This document shows, in pieces, positions 1 to 11,400 of a stretch of DNA of 64,000 nucleotides. The DNA comes from Amoebophrya sp. A120 (Eukaryota > Sar > Dinophyceae > Syndiniales > Amoebophryaceae). Made by a program: the position numbers and the translations under genes. The stretch covers positions 2,957,151-3,021,150 of the forward strand of contig CAJINV010000007.1 of NCBI GenBank assembly GCA_905178155.1, given 5' to 3'. The notes below the pieces were generated by a model that was given only the letters and a program-made list of their open reading frames with translations, made no database searches and had not been told where the DNA came from. Positions within the stretch are counted from its first letter, which is position 1. Each line of letters begins with the position of its first letter.

Positions 1-499
1 GTAGAAACTCCAGTATTACAAATCTTGATTTCTTCTGTGCATCGACACGACAAAAAAAACGCGGGGTCTCTCGTTGGTGGGTTTCGAAAACACCAGTATG
101 TCCCAAAAGTAGGCTTTGGCTTGTTGCACGTAGAATCGAATTTCAATTTGTTCCAGTGCATCAGGAAAATCCGAACACGGCACAGCAAAACAAGTAGATG
201 CTGGATCCCATCGCAGTAGAAGGACAGGAGCAGTTTATTTACGTAAGCGTTTCGGGCACTTTCGCCGCAACACCAATTGCGCAGCACGGTAAAGCCAGTG
301 CGTGCTCGGCAACTTGTTTTATTTTCGAAAGGTTCAACATGAGTCGGACTTCAAATTCAACAAAACTGAAACTTGCGGCACATCTACAAATTGATTCGAC
401 AACAGGCTCATGAAACGGGATGAACAGCAACGGAATCGGCATGCTGCGCATCAAAGGAAAGATGAACATGGTGGCGCCCGCGCCCCCAGTGTCGTCGTT
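1..499. other. Window edge, no supported gene
   Basis: This stretch lies downstream of the exonuclease stop codon. A minus-strand open stretch of about 70 codons ends with TAA at position 17 and reads in a protein-like way (for example the motif QIEIRFYVQQAKAYFWD), so it could be the last exon of another minus-strand gene. It has no start codon, no recognised motif and no clear splice site. I cannot tell it from 3' untranslated sequence. Confidence 0.3.
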
Positions 500-2483
500 T
501 CATTTTTCCCGGTCGTCTGTCGTGGATGTGCAGAAGAAACAGTCCTTGCCAAATTGTTTCTATCCCATGAAAAAGTGTATCAGTGTAACTTTTTTGGATG
601 AGCAACATCACACAGTTCTTTCGAATGGCAGAGAAAAATTGCGCGCAAGAAGCACGTGAAATCTAGCCTGTGAAGATGCACATCCAGCATGACAAGTTCA
701 GCTGTGGTACATTGCCCGCAACGCAAAGTTACACAAACACGGTTTTTTTCTTGCATAGTTCAATCATTTTTTGGCAGCATTTTGCCAAATTGCGGCAATC
801 GTCGATCCCCGAGTGGTGCTCCCTGTCGTCTGCAAAAATGTCGCACTCGCACTTAGTGTCTGGCATGACAGATCCTCCTTTTAAACTGCAGCGCGACACA
901 AGTCTTTTTTTCCATCTTCTTCGGAAAACTTGTCAATCATGCGATTTAGACCAAGCAAGTGCGATGCTTTTGCAATGCATACTTCCCCACGAGCGGCAAT
1001 TTCAGTTGGTCTAGCAGCTCTGTCATGCCCTTGGCCTTGCGCCCCGACGCGAGCTGGTATATGCTGCAGAAAAGTCACTCACCGCAGTCGTACAAGAAAA
1101 AATGTGCTGCGGTTTGCAATTTCAAAAGCTAAGCTCATTGTCATTGCGGCCGTTCAGTATGACAGGCTTTTTTGTTGCGAGTCTCGAACCGAAGGCTAGC
1201 ACTTTGGACGCATCAGATTCAAAAACTGCATTCTGCAAGACAGCAGGCTGTCTCTTGTCTAATGACGCAAATAGTAGAGCCACACAAATTTATATGAACT
1301 TGTCTTCTGGTATCAGAGCCAGTGCACTACTTTTCTGCAGGGCCGTACGATAGGCTTCTTTCACGTTGCACCAGTGTGTGATCACCTTCCGCGCTCTGTT
1401 TTTCGACGGAAACTGGCCTGCCGCCGCGAGGGCCAACTGTGACGGGAGGCAGGATCGGAAATCCCAGTCGCCGCAGGTGAGGAGCAAGCAGTTCGGAAAC
1501 CGGGGCATGAATTCCGCGAGCCAGCGGTTGGCCACTCGCAAAAAGGGGTCCGCGGCGTCGACCTGCGTTTGCGAGATTCCGGTCAGATGCGTGCAAAAGG
1601 GGGTTATCACCGGAAACCGGGTGGGCCTGACGTATTCGTGAAACTCCGCGACGGGCTCCAAAATGTCTCGCGTTTTTCCCTCCGGAGATAAAACTTCAGC
1701 TGAATCTGCTCCACATTCCGATGTCGTTGATGTGCGCTCAAACACGATATAATCATCCTCGCAATCTTCGTTCTCATGCTGCGCTTTCGTCGCAGCGACC
1801 TGCTTCCTTCGCAGTACCACCGTTGGAAACTCAATCACCTCGTTTACGAAGCCCGGAATCTGCCACTTCGGATCTGCCCAGGCCGGGTCTCGGTTGCCGT
1901 TCGGGATGCAGTTGCACTCGAAATCGACCACGGCTATGTATTCATAAGTTGGCACGGCCAAGTCGGGTTTCTCGTTTGGCTCTGCGCCTGTACAACTAGT
2001 ACGTGTGGCAGCGCCCGGCTTTTTTCGAGAAAAGTAGCTGTCCATCTCTTTGTAGAGACAATTTTGCTTGAAAAACGTGTAACCCCTCAGTTTATCTTCG
2101 GAATGCCCTTCACCATCCTCTACTCCGAGGGGGTTGTCTTGAAGTATATCCGGACCAGTTTCATCTCCACCTATGTAGTCTGCAGACGAAGCTACTGCTC
2201 CGGCCTCCAGCATGTTGTCTCCTGGTTGCGGCGCAGGAAGTAGTGTGGTGGGAAGTAGATTAGCTGTAATTCTTTCCTCCTGTGGTGTTGTTCTGGTGGA
2301 AAACGATAAGCGGTTTAAAGGAAGTTCCCCACAGGATGGCACGCTAGTCCTGTACGCCGGTAAAGGTGTAGCAGAAATTTTCGGAAACAAGAAGGAGCTC
2401 GGTGAAGTTCTTCGTTGCTGACAGAAATAGCGATATCTGCGACCAAAACCGGAAAAAGGAGAAGGAGATCCGATCGTGGGCAT
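500..2483 (-). CDS. ERI-type 3'-5' exoribonuclease (DEDDh family), 4 exons
   Basis: Exons, in transcript order, are 2483-1353, 1059-982, 818-763 and 560-500, giving about 441 aa. Family knowledge: ERI1/ERI-like enzymes trim RNA 3' ends (5.8S rRNA, histone mRNA, small RNAs) using two metal ions. Seen here: the ExoI motif VVDFEC (D187, E189), the ExoII motif CGDWDF (about D339/D341), and, only after removing two introners, HHSGIDDCRN (about residues 404-413), which carries the DEDDh His and last Asp. The joined stretch WCNVKEAYQLASGRKAKGM and the linking segment ELLDQLKLPLVGK match the spacing of the family. The C-terminus reads MIEQFGKDCFFCTS before TGA. The N-terminal 170 residues are low complexity. 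All three introns are inverted-repeat introners with no GT-AG ends. The family call is firm; which ERI subtype (ERI1, ERI2 or ERI3) is not resolved. Confidence 0.85.
561..757 (-). mobile_element. Introner, family B (ERI exonuclease intron 3)
   Basis: Element of 197 bp. On the minus strand it starts TATGCAAGAAAAAAACCGTG and ends with a degenerate inverted copy (plus-strand left end TATCCCATGAAAAAGTGTAT). The flanks are imperfect 5-bp repeats, GTTTC and GTTCA. The left-end sequence matches the element at 10952-11166 in another gene. Removing it with one flank copy keeps the frame into the final exon. Confidence 0.7.
824..981 (-). mobile_element. Introner, family F (ERI exonuclease intron 2)
   Basis: Element of 158 bp, the shortest in the window. 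The minus-strand start TATGCATTGCAAAAGCATCG pairs with a diverged copy at the other end (plus-strand TGTCGTCTGCAAAAATGTCG). The flanks CTCCC (819-823) and CTTCC (982-986) look like an aged 5-bp duplication. Excision joins LPLVGK to HHSGIDDCRN, the expected exonuclease sequence. Confidence 0.7.
1060..1352 (-). mobile_element. Introner-like intron, family G (ERI exonuclease intron 1)
   Basis: About 293 bp. The ends share the inverted motif CTGCAGAAAAGT; the minus-strand start is TATCG and the end CATA, as in the other introners. I could not find a 5-bp duplication at the flanks, so the exact borders are uncertain by a few bases. Joining GAAGCC to TACCAG restores WCNVKEAYQLASGRKAKGM in frame. 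The interruption is clear; that it is an introner rather than an ordinary intron is less so. Confidence 0.55.
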
Positions 2484-3457
2484 GCAAATCCAAATTCAAG
2501 TCAAGCAATTTGAAAAGATGTTTCCTCTCATTTATGTCGAGCTAATCCTATTCCCAAAATCAGTGAAAGTGTTACACAAGCGCTGCACTTGGACTTGCTT
2601 TACTCGTTGCAAAAAAGTAGATTAGAAAACTGAAGAGGCAGCGGCAAAAAAATCCTTTTTTTCACGCAGTTGAGAAACAATGTGATGCAGAAGTACGGGA
2701 CCGAAGCCGAACCATGCGAAAGGTAATCAATATCGAAGAGTTTCTTCCTGTCCAAGATTTCTCCGCACGATTAAAAGTGTTGATCAAAAAACTTTCGCTG
2801 CTCGAGCTCGACCGAGAGCAGCGGTCCTGGATCTCTATGTCTATCTCATTGATCTGCTTAAACAAGAAGGAAGTATTAGTATTTTGTTTTACACACTGGC
2901 ACTGCTTTCATACAAGCTTCTTCTACAATCCTGATGAAGCTAGAAGATGATCTCGAGGTGAACAATGTAGTGCTGGATCTTCACCTTCGGTGCGGCGAGT
3001 AAGTGCCTACCACAAGAGCGCCTGACTCGAGAACCTCGGCGCCATCTTCTTTGTACTCAAAACAAAGTCGATTCAGTACTTGTATCCGCGTCCCTCAGAT
3101 CTCCTCGAACAGGGACTGCAATCGGCGGGGGCATTGCCGGGAGTCGGTCCGTGTCTACTGCGCATCGCCCGTCACATTCTCGTCCTCTGCAAGGTGCTTG
3201 TCTACGCATGATATTGAAACGATGCTATGTACTTATTGCTCCGAGTTACTTTCAGAAGCGCCACCGCTAGTAGATGTGAAGATCATTGATTCATGATCCC
3301 GCTTGTGGCATTCTTGAGGAACTCGCCACGTTGCAGCACTCCTTGCCTTTTGCATTTCCCTTCCTGTTTGTGCAGGGCTTACACCATCCATCGAGAGTTC
3401 AGCAACCACTCGTGTGTCTCCTGAGACAGACGGTATTGCATTTTTCCCAAATCTATT
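2484..3457. other. Intergenic region, nothing recognised
   Basis: This lies between the Nudix stop codon and the exonuclease start, both minus-strand genes. Short open frames on both strands show no conserved motif, no element ends and no stable RNA fold that I can see. It should hold the 3' untranslated region of the Nudix gene and the 5' region of the exonuclease. Confidence 0.5.
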
Positions 3458-4870
3458 CTATCCAAACCCACAGGTTTCTTTACAATTTCCCAATATCGCA
3501 TGCACCCAGGGCGCGAATTGCGTGAATCCAGTCCTCGTTCGCGCAAGTGCGAGGTACGTGGTCATATTCGCGTAGTAAAAACTGTGCACCTCGTCATCCT
3601 CGGACAGGTCCGTGGCCAGTCTTTTCCCCAATGTGTAAACCGTGAGCAGCGTTTTCTCGCAGAAGGGCCGCATCTTGGGCATGACGCCGCGCCATGAAAA
3701 AGCCAAGCGGCAACACTGTCGCGGCATCGGTGACGTCGGGAGAGGATTGGTGCTACTGGACGTCGTATAATCCTGACTCGTGCTTGTGTCCGCGCCGTCA
3801 GCATTTTGAACAGAATTACAGGCTTGGTCGCTCCTGTTCTCTTCCGCTGCATCCGCGGACACAACGGCTCCGCTCGTTTCTGAAATTATCCTTGTTGAGT
3901 GCCTGCATTTTGCTTCATTTCTGACATTTATTGCGTCGCTCTTCACCGAGCGCGCATCGGGTAGTTGTTCTGCGAGGTCGACCTCATAGAAGTCGTCGTC
4001 GAGGGTCGCTGCCTTCAGCAAATTGATCCCAAGCTCCTCCTGGACCGCTCGATGGGCCGCAACCTCGTCCGGCTCGTCAATCTCCACGGTCTCGCTGACT
4101 CCCAGGTCGATCAACCCTCCGAAGGCCCACTTCCACGGAGCCCGGACTTGGAACAGGAACTCCGTTTCGCTTTTATGTGTCTCGGGATGTTGATGTTGTG
4201 GTGTGCTGCGACTGCGAGCAGCACTGTCAGAGGCGTGTTGCTCTTCTGGCGATGTAGAAGTCGCCGGTCGATGGACGACCGGAATAACGGCAACGCCACG
4301 GTGCCAGTAGGGGCAGGTCGTTCGCATCTCCCATGCTGTCATACGGTTCGCCGCGCTAGGAGCCGGCGTAGGCGTTGCCGTCTGTATATCATTCCCCAGC
4401 TGGTCATCCCCCACAGCCGCCGGACGAACAGGAGCCCTCCGGGCGTGGCCAGGCTGCACCCCCTCCTGCAACCCGCTTGTACTCTCGTGGCCGTCAAAAT
4501 GGGGCTCGAAGTTGGCTTCTTGTGGGGTCAAAAAGCCGTCCACTACGTCCTGCCAGGACTTGTACTGCAGCGGGTCGCCTTGGGTCTCAAACGGCCGGGC
4601 GCCCTGCCAGCACGCGGAGAGATCGTACCCGCCTACTTCATCTGCTAGGGCTGCGCGGAAGCAGTCCTGGTGCGCCGCCCACTCTGCGTCCGTCAGAAGC
4701 GCCCGTGGGGAAGCATCTCCATCTTCGTCATCGTCGCGACCTGGCTCTACTGGTCGGGCAGCGGACGACGAGACACCAGGTAGGAAGGTGACGGTGAAAA
4801 CGACCAATTTACAAGAGGACGTAGAGGAGAAGAAACCTAACCTCAAAAAACGTTTGGAGCGAAGCGACAT
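3458..4870 (-). CDS. Nudix-fold protein, IDI/YfcD-like
   Basis: Single exon, 470 aa. The segment WAFGGLIDLGVSETVEI followed by AAHRAVQEELGI (about residues 248-282) is a Nudix box region. The usual REUXEE core reads RAVQEE here, so the first of the three conserved Glu is Ala. The pair EELGI plus the C-terminal DDEVHSFYYANM and FAPWVHAIL resembles isopentenyl-diphosphate isomerase and its Nudix relatives (late acidic loop, then a Trp motif). The isomerase Cys (NTxC) is not visible, so the isomerase reaction is not supported; hydrolysis of a nucleotide or isoprenoid diphosphate is possible. A low-complexity insert of about 75 aa (residues 305-380) splits the fold. A hydrophobic N-terminus (residues 8-32) could be a signal peptide or anchor. 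Substrate unknown. Confidence 0.65.
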   Translation of the reverse strand: MSLRSKRFLRLGFFSSTSSCKLVVFTVTFLPGVSSSAARPVEPGRDDDEDGDASPRALLTDAEWAAHQDCFRAALADEVGGYDLSACWQGARPFETQGDPLQYKSWQDVVDGFLTPQEANFEPHFDGHESTSGLQEGVQPGHARRAPVRPAAVGDDQLGNDIQTATPTPAPSAANRMTAWEMRTTCPYWHRGVAVIPVVHRPATSTSPEEQHASDSAARSRSTPQHQHPETHKSETEFLFQVRAPWKWAFGGLIDLGVSETVEIDEPDEVAAHRAVQEELGINLLKAATLDDDFYEVDLAEQLPDARSVKSDAINVRNEAKCRHSTRIISETSGAVVSADAAEENRSDQACNSVQNADGADTSTSQDYTTSSSTNPLPTSPMPRQCCRLAFSWRGVMPKMRPFCEKTLLTVYTLGKRLATDLSEDDEVHSFYYANMTTYLALARTRTGFTQFAPWVHAILGNCKETCGFG

Positions 4871-5438
4871 ACTGATACTTATGCTTTAATACGAAGAGAA
4901 AGAAAGAGAGAGCAAGAAAGAAACACGACCTGGCTGCATTTATTCTCTTTTTTCTTTTTTCACTAATTAACACTTGCATCATTTTTCATCCTTCGTGAGT
5001 AAACCCACCTCTTCCCTCTCGTTGCACACCCAACGCCCTGGTGCTGGTTACAGAATCAGAAAGAAAGAGCAGACGAACATAGCTTCTTCTTTTTGTTTTT
5101 CCCTGCAGGCAAACAAATCGATCAGCTGCGAGCCGTCGAGCAGCAAGAGCACCTCAGCCATCACAGCGAGCGGTGGAACCACTGAGTACTGCAGCACAAT
5201 GTGCAAGACCAAAAATTGAAGTTGATCCCAAGTTGTATACAAAGCTGAGCCGAGGACGTCATGATTTGTATGGGAGTCCTCCAAGGAGCGGAGGCGTAAA
5301 GACGCTAGTGCATCACCATGCAGAAAAGCAAGCCGATAAATTCGAATTCAAACACTGGTGGTCGCTTCGAGAGGAAGAAGAACAAGAAGATGAAAAGTGC
5401 CTACTATTGTTCTTGAAAGTCCACAACTTCCTCTGCGT
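4871..5438. promoter_or_regulatory. Intergenic region with pyrimidine tract before the Nudix gene
   Basis: On the minus strand a CT-rich run (4893-4924) lies just upstream of the Nudix start and is followed by AG dinucleotides about 10 and 3 bases before the ATG. Dinoflagellate mRNAs receive a trans-spliced leader at such pyrimidine-AG sites, so this is a candidate acceptor; that role is inference. The rest (4925-5438) shows no gene or repeat. Confidence 0.3.
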
Positions 5439-8400
5439 CTATTGTTCCTTCTGTCTGTCTTCTCTACTACACCCAGACACCGCTGCGTCCCTCACCAACG
5501 GCCCCACTAATCTCCGTGCGAACGCCGCTCCCTCCTCGCTGTACCTGTGACTTTCGAACAAGTCTGCCTGTTCCGGGAAGTGTTTTTGCAAGACGGATTT
5601 TAACTCCTGCAACCATATCACGTAGCAAGTCCACCAATTTCCGGTCGTGGACGGGTGCAGGTCGTCAGACAGGGTCAATACGTGGCGCCGCTCTCGTTCT
5701 GCTGGTATTCCGCTATTATTCCCAGGACCCCCACCAGCCTTTCGCCTGACCGCCATACAATAGGGTGGCGGGTTCGATTCCAGCATGTGCCGCAAGACGG
5801 TTCGTAGTTGCAACATCGACGGCCCCCGTGTGTGGGAGGACAGAAGATTGTAGTTTTTGCTTTCTTTATTCGCCACCACTCGCCGTCCTCGTGCGCCGGC
5901 CTGGCGCTCGTGCACTTCGATTGCCTTTTCCATCACCTTCGTTGCAAGTTCTTGCGTCCAAATCTCGCTGTGCCTAGCGGCAGCAAGGAACAGTTGCTGT
6001 TCTTGGTTTTCTTGCCACGCTTTATTTTGCTCCGCCTGTACTAGCGGTCTAGCTCCAGTCATCGTGCTAGAAGACAGGTTTGCTGTACTATCATCTCCTT
6101 CAGACAAAGCCTCCACTCCATTTCCTACTGGTGCATTGTCAACATCTAACCCTGCGGCTACTTCGTCGCGCCGGACAGGACCACAAGAACGTCGTCCTTC
6201 CGCTATTAAAGAGAGTCCTTTTCGCGCTGCCGTCGGTGCTGTGTTCTCGGAATCACAAACAACCTCAAGCTCCGGAACCACAAAGACCAAAACTTCATCA
6301 CCGCGTCCGGACCGGCTGCTCGTCCCAGCAAGCCTTTCGCCGCCGCCACGAGGATCCTCGTGGTCACCTGGTTCAGATGTTGAACCAAGATCTTCATCGC
6401 AGTCCGGCGAAAATTCCAACAAACGCACACTGTGCGGGGTGGAGGTCGAGCGTCGAGCCTCGTCCCGAAATAAGAACGGAACATTTTGAAGACCACAACT
6501 TCGTTCCTGGTCTTGTCGTGACGGAGTTTTATTTTCACACGATAGATTTTGCGCCGCGTGCTGCTTGCGCCTCTGCGAGGAGACATCAATGCTCCTGACA
6601 GATAGAAAATCGTCTCGGCTCGCCGCACTACTATCATTCTCGGTGAAGTAGGGGTCATTCTTGTTCCCTCCGATATTGATCCGGACAAGTCTACGTTCTT
6701 TCTCCTTGAAGAGGCCCGGTCTTTTACGTTCACCAGGAACTGCAGCTGCTGCTTCTAATCCTTGCACACCCGTACAACTCGCTTGCCAGTCGTAGCTGTA
6801 GCGCGCCACGCCGTAACAGGGACGCGTGAAATTTATTCTGAAAGAAGAAGTAGAACCCGAGGCACGAGTTGTCTTCAAGGGGACGCTCGTCGCGCCGTGC
6901 GATTTATGAGCAGGATCATCAAAAACATCCTCGTCGGTATTTTCGCAAGCAGGATTTGGTGGACCATGTTGTTCGCTCTTTTCTCGTTCTCCTTCTCCGT
7001 GGACCTGCTTTTCGCCAACTAGGCTTCTCCGATGTTGTAGTTGGTCCTCTACCTCGTTTCCGTACTTCATCTCGAGACAGAGCAGGATCAGATTGAAGCT
7101 CGCCTGCAGGAAGACGGACAAAAGCTTCGGTCTTGGCGGCACTCGGAGCACCGGGCGCGCGACCTCGGTGAGCCGGGGGATGCGCAGCATTTGCGCAATA
7201 TCGTGCGGCACAAAGACAATCCGATCCGGGGCGAGTTCCTCGGAGGAGGAAAAGTCGGACGTTGAAGTTAATGACGGGGAAGTTAAAGTTCCGTACGCTG
7301 CATGCTGTCGTCGTTCCTGCGTACTTGTCGCGGAGGAGGAGAAGGAACTACATCGAGACAAAGAACTATTGCAGGACGTCGACAAGGTGCGGCCACGATC
7401 GTTCCTGCTGTCACTGAACGGCTCGGAGGCGAGGTCGTTCACTACAAGCAAGTAGCTGTTCTCTCCTGCTGCTGGAGGTCGTTGCTTGTTCACCTCCTCG
7501 GCAGATGCACAAACGCTAGCAGCGCCACTGGATATCAACCTCTTCACGCGGCCCGTGGACGAAGTAGAGCGCGAGGGCAACGAAAAAGGCGTACTTTTCT
7601 TTTCATTTTCCCTCTGTAGCGGCTTAAACCCCCCGCTCCGCACCCGGACCACGGGCAAAGCACTTGACAAAGTGTGTTCCCGAGCCCGGGCACCCCCGTG
7701 TTGCTGTGCGAAGGCGCGAAAAGCCGGCAGTGCGTAGTTTTCGTACACGCTGTGGGTTCCGTAGGGCCCGTGGTCGTCCAGGTACATGTCGCGAGACCGA
7801 CCCGGGAGCTGAGTGAGGCTCCTGACATCGTGCCCATCGCATAGATCGACGCTAGTGAGCTTGAGGTTACTCTGCTCTTCCTGCTCTGGTGGATTTGATA
7901 TTACGTGCTGGTCCGCCGGAGACTTACTTGCACAACTGCTTGATAGGCTTCCCAAACCCGCACCACTGTTTTCAGCCAACAGCAGCTCGCGCTGCGCTTT
8001 TCTTTTCTGCAGCCGAAAAAGCGTGAAGGTTTCCAAGATCTCCCGGAACCCCGGCTCCTTCCTGGCACCAATCTCGCACAGAAAGGGCGCCAACTCCAGG
8101 TCGTAGTGGCGCTCAAGGACACGGTAGCCGCTCATCGACAGTTCGAAGACGTTCATCGAAAACTCTTTCATCCCGTTGTTCCGGCGTCGGTCCTGGCCAG
8201 CCGGTGCCCTGCTGCCCACCGCCTCCTGGCTGTTCCGCCTAACCGGAGGAACTTCTGGAAGCGATGGTGGGTGGAGAAAGGTTTCGTGCGCGTAGTGCCA
8301 CGAGCCCAGCAAAACGGTCTCCGTCACCCGTTTGTTTTCCTTGGTGCCCCAGTTGCGCTCGAGCGGCACCCAGATGGCGGGAAAAAGTTCGAAAAGGCGG

Positions 8401-11400
8401 TGGACCAGCTTGGCGTTTTCGCTGTTTTTCGCCGCGAGTTGGTGCAAGCGCAGGTAAAAGGCCTGCATCCTCTGCGGCACCATGCGCCGGAAGGAAAATG
8501 ATAGACAGCACGCGGAACTGCTCGTCCTGGTTTGAACAGCTTGATCGCTGCTGTCGCGACCCGAGGAAATCGCGGCCGACGAGGATGTCGCTGCACCAGA
8601 GGAAGCAGAATCAGTCGAGGAGGATAGAGCCGGCGCTCCTCCCGCTTTACTATTGCTGCGAACTAATCCGCTTTCCTCGCCTTGACATTGCCTTTCCACT
8701 GCAGCAAGCAGGTCACATGTTATACCATACACTCCTCCCGGCGTTGTTTCCTCCGCGTTGCGGAATGTCTGTGGGCGACAGCCCGGGGTGGTTTCGTAGT
8801 AGTACTCGTTGTCGCTACTTTTGAAGAAAGATAGTAGTTCCGTGCTCGTCAAATCAATCTTCGGCACTTCTCCTCGTCCACGACCAAATGAGGTTGCTGC
8901 ACACGACCCGTCAGTTGCATCGTTTGATGCGGTTGTCGTGAACTCCTCGTGGTTTTCGTTCGTGTTACTCGCACAGGGCTTTGAACATGGTCCTGCAATC
9001 TTAGAAGCTGCACCTTTGATGCCAGACGTAGAAGTTGCAGCTGCTGACCTACTTGAAGAAGACGGCGGCGCACAACCTCTACCATTAATGCTGGTCGTCA
9101 TACACCACCGCACCAAGTAGCCGCACAAGTCCGCGCAGGACAAATGGTGTCGCAGTCCGCAGGCGAAAAGGAGCAAGGATTTCTCCGGCAGGTCCGGGTG
9201 CAGGAGGTGCTTGTATTCCCGGACAGGCACTGGAGATGAAAAGGATTCTTCCGCATATTTTTGGGCATCTTTCCTGCTCGTGCTTTGTTGGCTCGGATAA
9301 CTTCTAGAGCATCCGGTCATCTGCTTGTTGCTACCGTAACTTTTCTTCTGCCCCTTCCGTAATTCCCTCTCATTTTCTGACAGCAGCAGCAGACCACGGT
9401 TTGCCTCTGAGCCCGGAACCAAATCGGCACAGCAGTTGGAAAAGGGCAGGAACCGATTCTTCGTAAAGGTGTCTGCCGGCAGAGAATGCAAGAACCTGTC
9501 CGCAACTGCACCGCTGAAGCAGCTGCTGGCGCTACGACGACTTCTATTGTTCTTCCGAAGTACAACAGACGATTGACTACTGGAAGCCCGCCGGCGGCTA
9601 CAACTACCCACCGCGTTTGGGCACCAAGGCATGGTTCGGAGAAAGGAGAACAGGTCTAGGTTTCCGAAACAGTCCAGAAACAGCCCGCCGCAATCGTGCT
9701 GCACAAATTCGTAACACCGCCAGTACGACTGCATGGCAGACCAGTCCGGCGTCACGTAGTCGTCGTTGCAGGCCACGGCTCGCAGGCGGTTCAGTTCCCG
9801 GTCGCAAAAATTCACGAACTGCGTGATCGCGCAGAGAATTCTCGCAGATTTCTGCTCTGATTCTGCAGGATGAGATGTCAACATTCTGCTTCCATTTCTG
9901 CCCATGTTTCCACCACGCCCTGGTTGCCAGTAGTGCGTGTCGTAGACATGATGTTCTTGTAGGGCGCTTTGGTTTTCTTTTTCAATATCATCCCCGTTGT
10001 CATCATTTTCTTCACATGCCAAGTTGTAGGCGACGGCTAATTCGGAAAAAATCGTTTTGAGAAAAAGCTCGCTCCGCCGCTTAGATGCGACCGTCAACCC
10101 GGGCGAGAAAAGACTGCGGACGTTCAAATGTTCGTGCAGCCACCGGAGTTCCTGTTGCTGCTGTTCGGCGACCCCAACAGCCCCCCTGTTGCAAACATTA
10201 TGACCACGCGCGTCGGACTTATCATCATATCCAGTCCCGCAAAGCGCTGCGTGTCCGTGCCCGGCCCCACCTGCAGGATTTGTTGTACCACAACTAGTCA
10301 CCAGTATACTATCTACAACGCAGACGGGCAATTTGTCCGCTACTTTGGAAACCGAGTCCAAGGCCACCCGGTCGTCACTGTGCGGCGCCATCGCCAGCAG
10401 GTGCTGTCTGCTTGCCTTCACCAGCATCAGATTCCCTTTGCCGAGGGGCAGGGCAAACTGGGAGTCGAAAAGCGAAACCGGCACACAAGAACTGTCGGAA
10501 ATATCACAACTCTCGTCCTCCCTAAAGAGCAGCTGGTACACGTTGTTCCTCGTGTATTCCAGGACGTCATCGCGGATTTCGGTCGTTGGAGCAATGGCGT
10601 TCTCGTTTCCCTTGCAGACAAGCCAGAGCGACTCTAATAGCGCGTTCCAGAGCGTGGGGTCCCGCGTCTTTAACTCATCCGAGAAATTCTGAAGGAACTT
10701 CAGCATCGATTTGTACGCCCGGTCGGCGCGCGGGGGCCACGACAGAACATGTTCTTGAAGTGGTCCTGGATGAAAAGGAACAAACTCAGAAGAATTAGTC
10801 AAAGTGGTCTGATGCAGTTCCAAGACATTTTCGTACGTTGGTTCCTCCGAACTTGCAACACAACTTCCGCTTGTCTCAAAGAAGATGAAGGATTTCGCTT
10901 CGGGCGAAAGCAGGGAGGCGTGCGAGTCTTTGTGCGCCTCGCAGTACTCGGTATGCAAGAAAAAAACTGTGTAAGTGTAAGTCTGTCATGCAAAGTGTGC
11001 GACCCTGTTGCACTTGTCATGCTAGCCAACCATGAAGTCCTATTTCATTTCCATTTGTGCTTTCACTTATTAGTTGCGCATGACAGGCTTTGTCTGACAT
11101 GCAGAACAGATTTGTAATGCTGTCACCTCAAGACACCTACACTAACACAGTTTTTTTTCTTGGATACTCGGTGATACGCGTGTACTCGTCGAGAATGTAG
11201 TGCGCAACTGTGGGGACGGAAAGTTCCTGAACTCCGTACACTCGTGCGAGAACCGACTTCAAAGCCGACCGCGCGTCACTTGTGTCGGTCTCCTGCTGAG
11301 GGACAACTACATGAGCACCACTTTGATTTTCTGTCGCCGGCAATGGCAAATTCGAATTCGTCTCGAAAGCCTGGAAAATATCCGTGTCCAGAACCAGCAC

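Noticed and set aside
1776-2243. Plus-strand frame of 155 codons
   Set aside because: Shadow of the exonuclease exon on the opposite strand.
3200-3300. Similarity of GATGTGAAGATCAT words near 3272 and 35213
   Set aside because: The shared stretch is short and the flanks differ; not enough to call a repeat family.
5765-5800. GGTTCGATTCC, resembling a tRNA T-loop / B box
   Set aside because: It lies antisense within the giant coding exon; the flanking bases do not form a T-arm, acceptor stem or anticodon arm.
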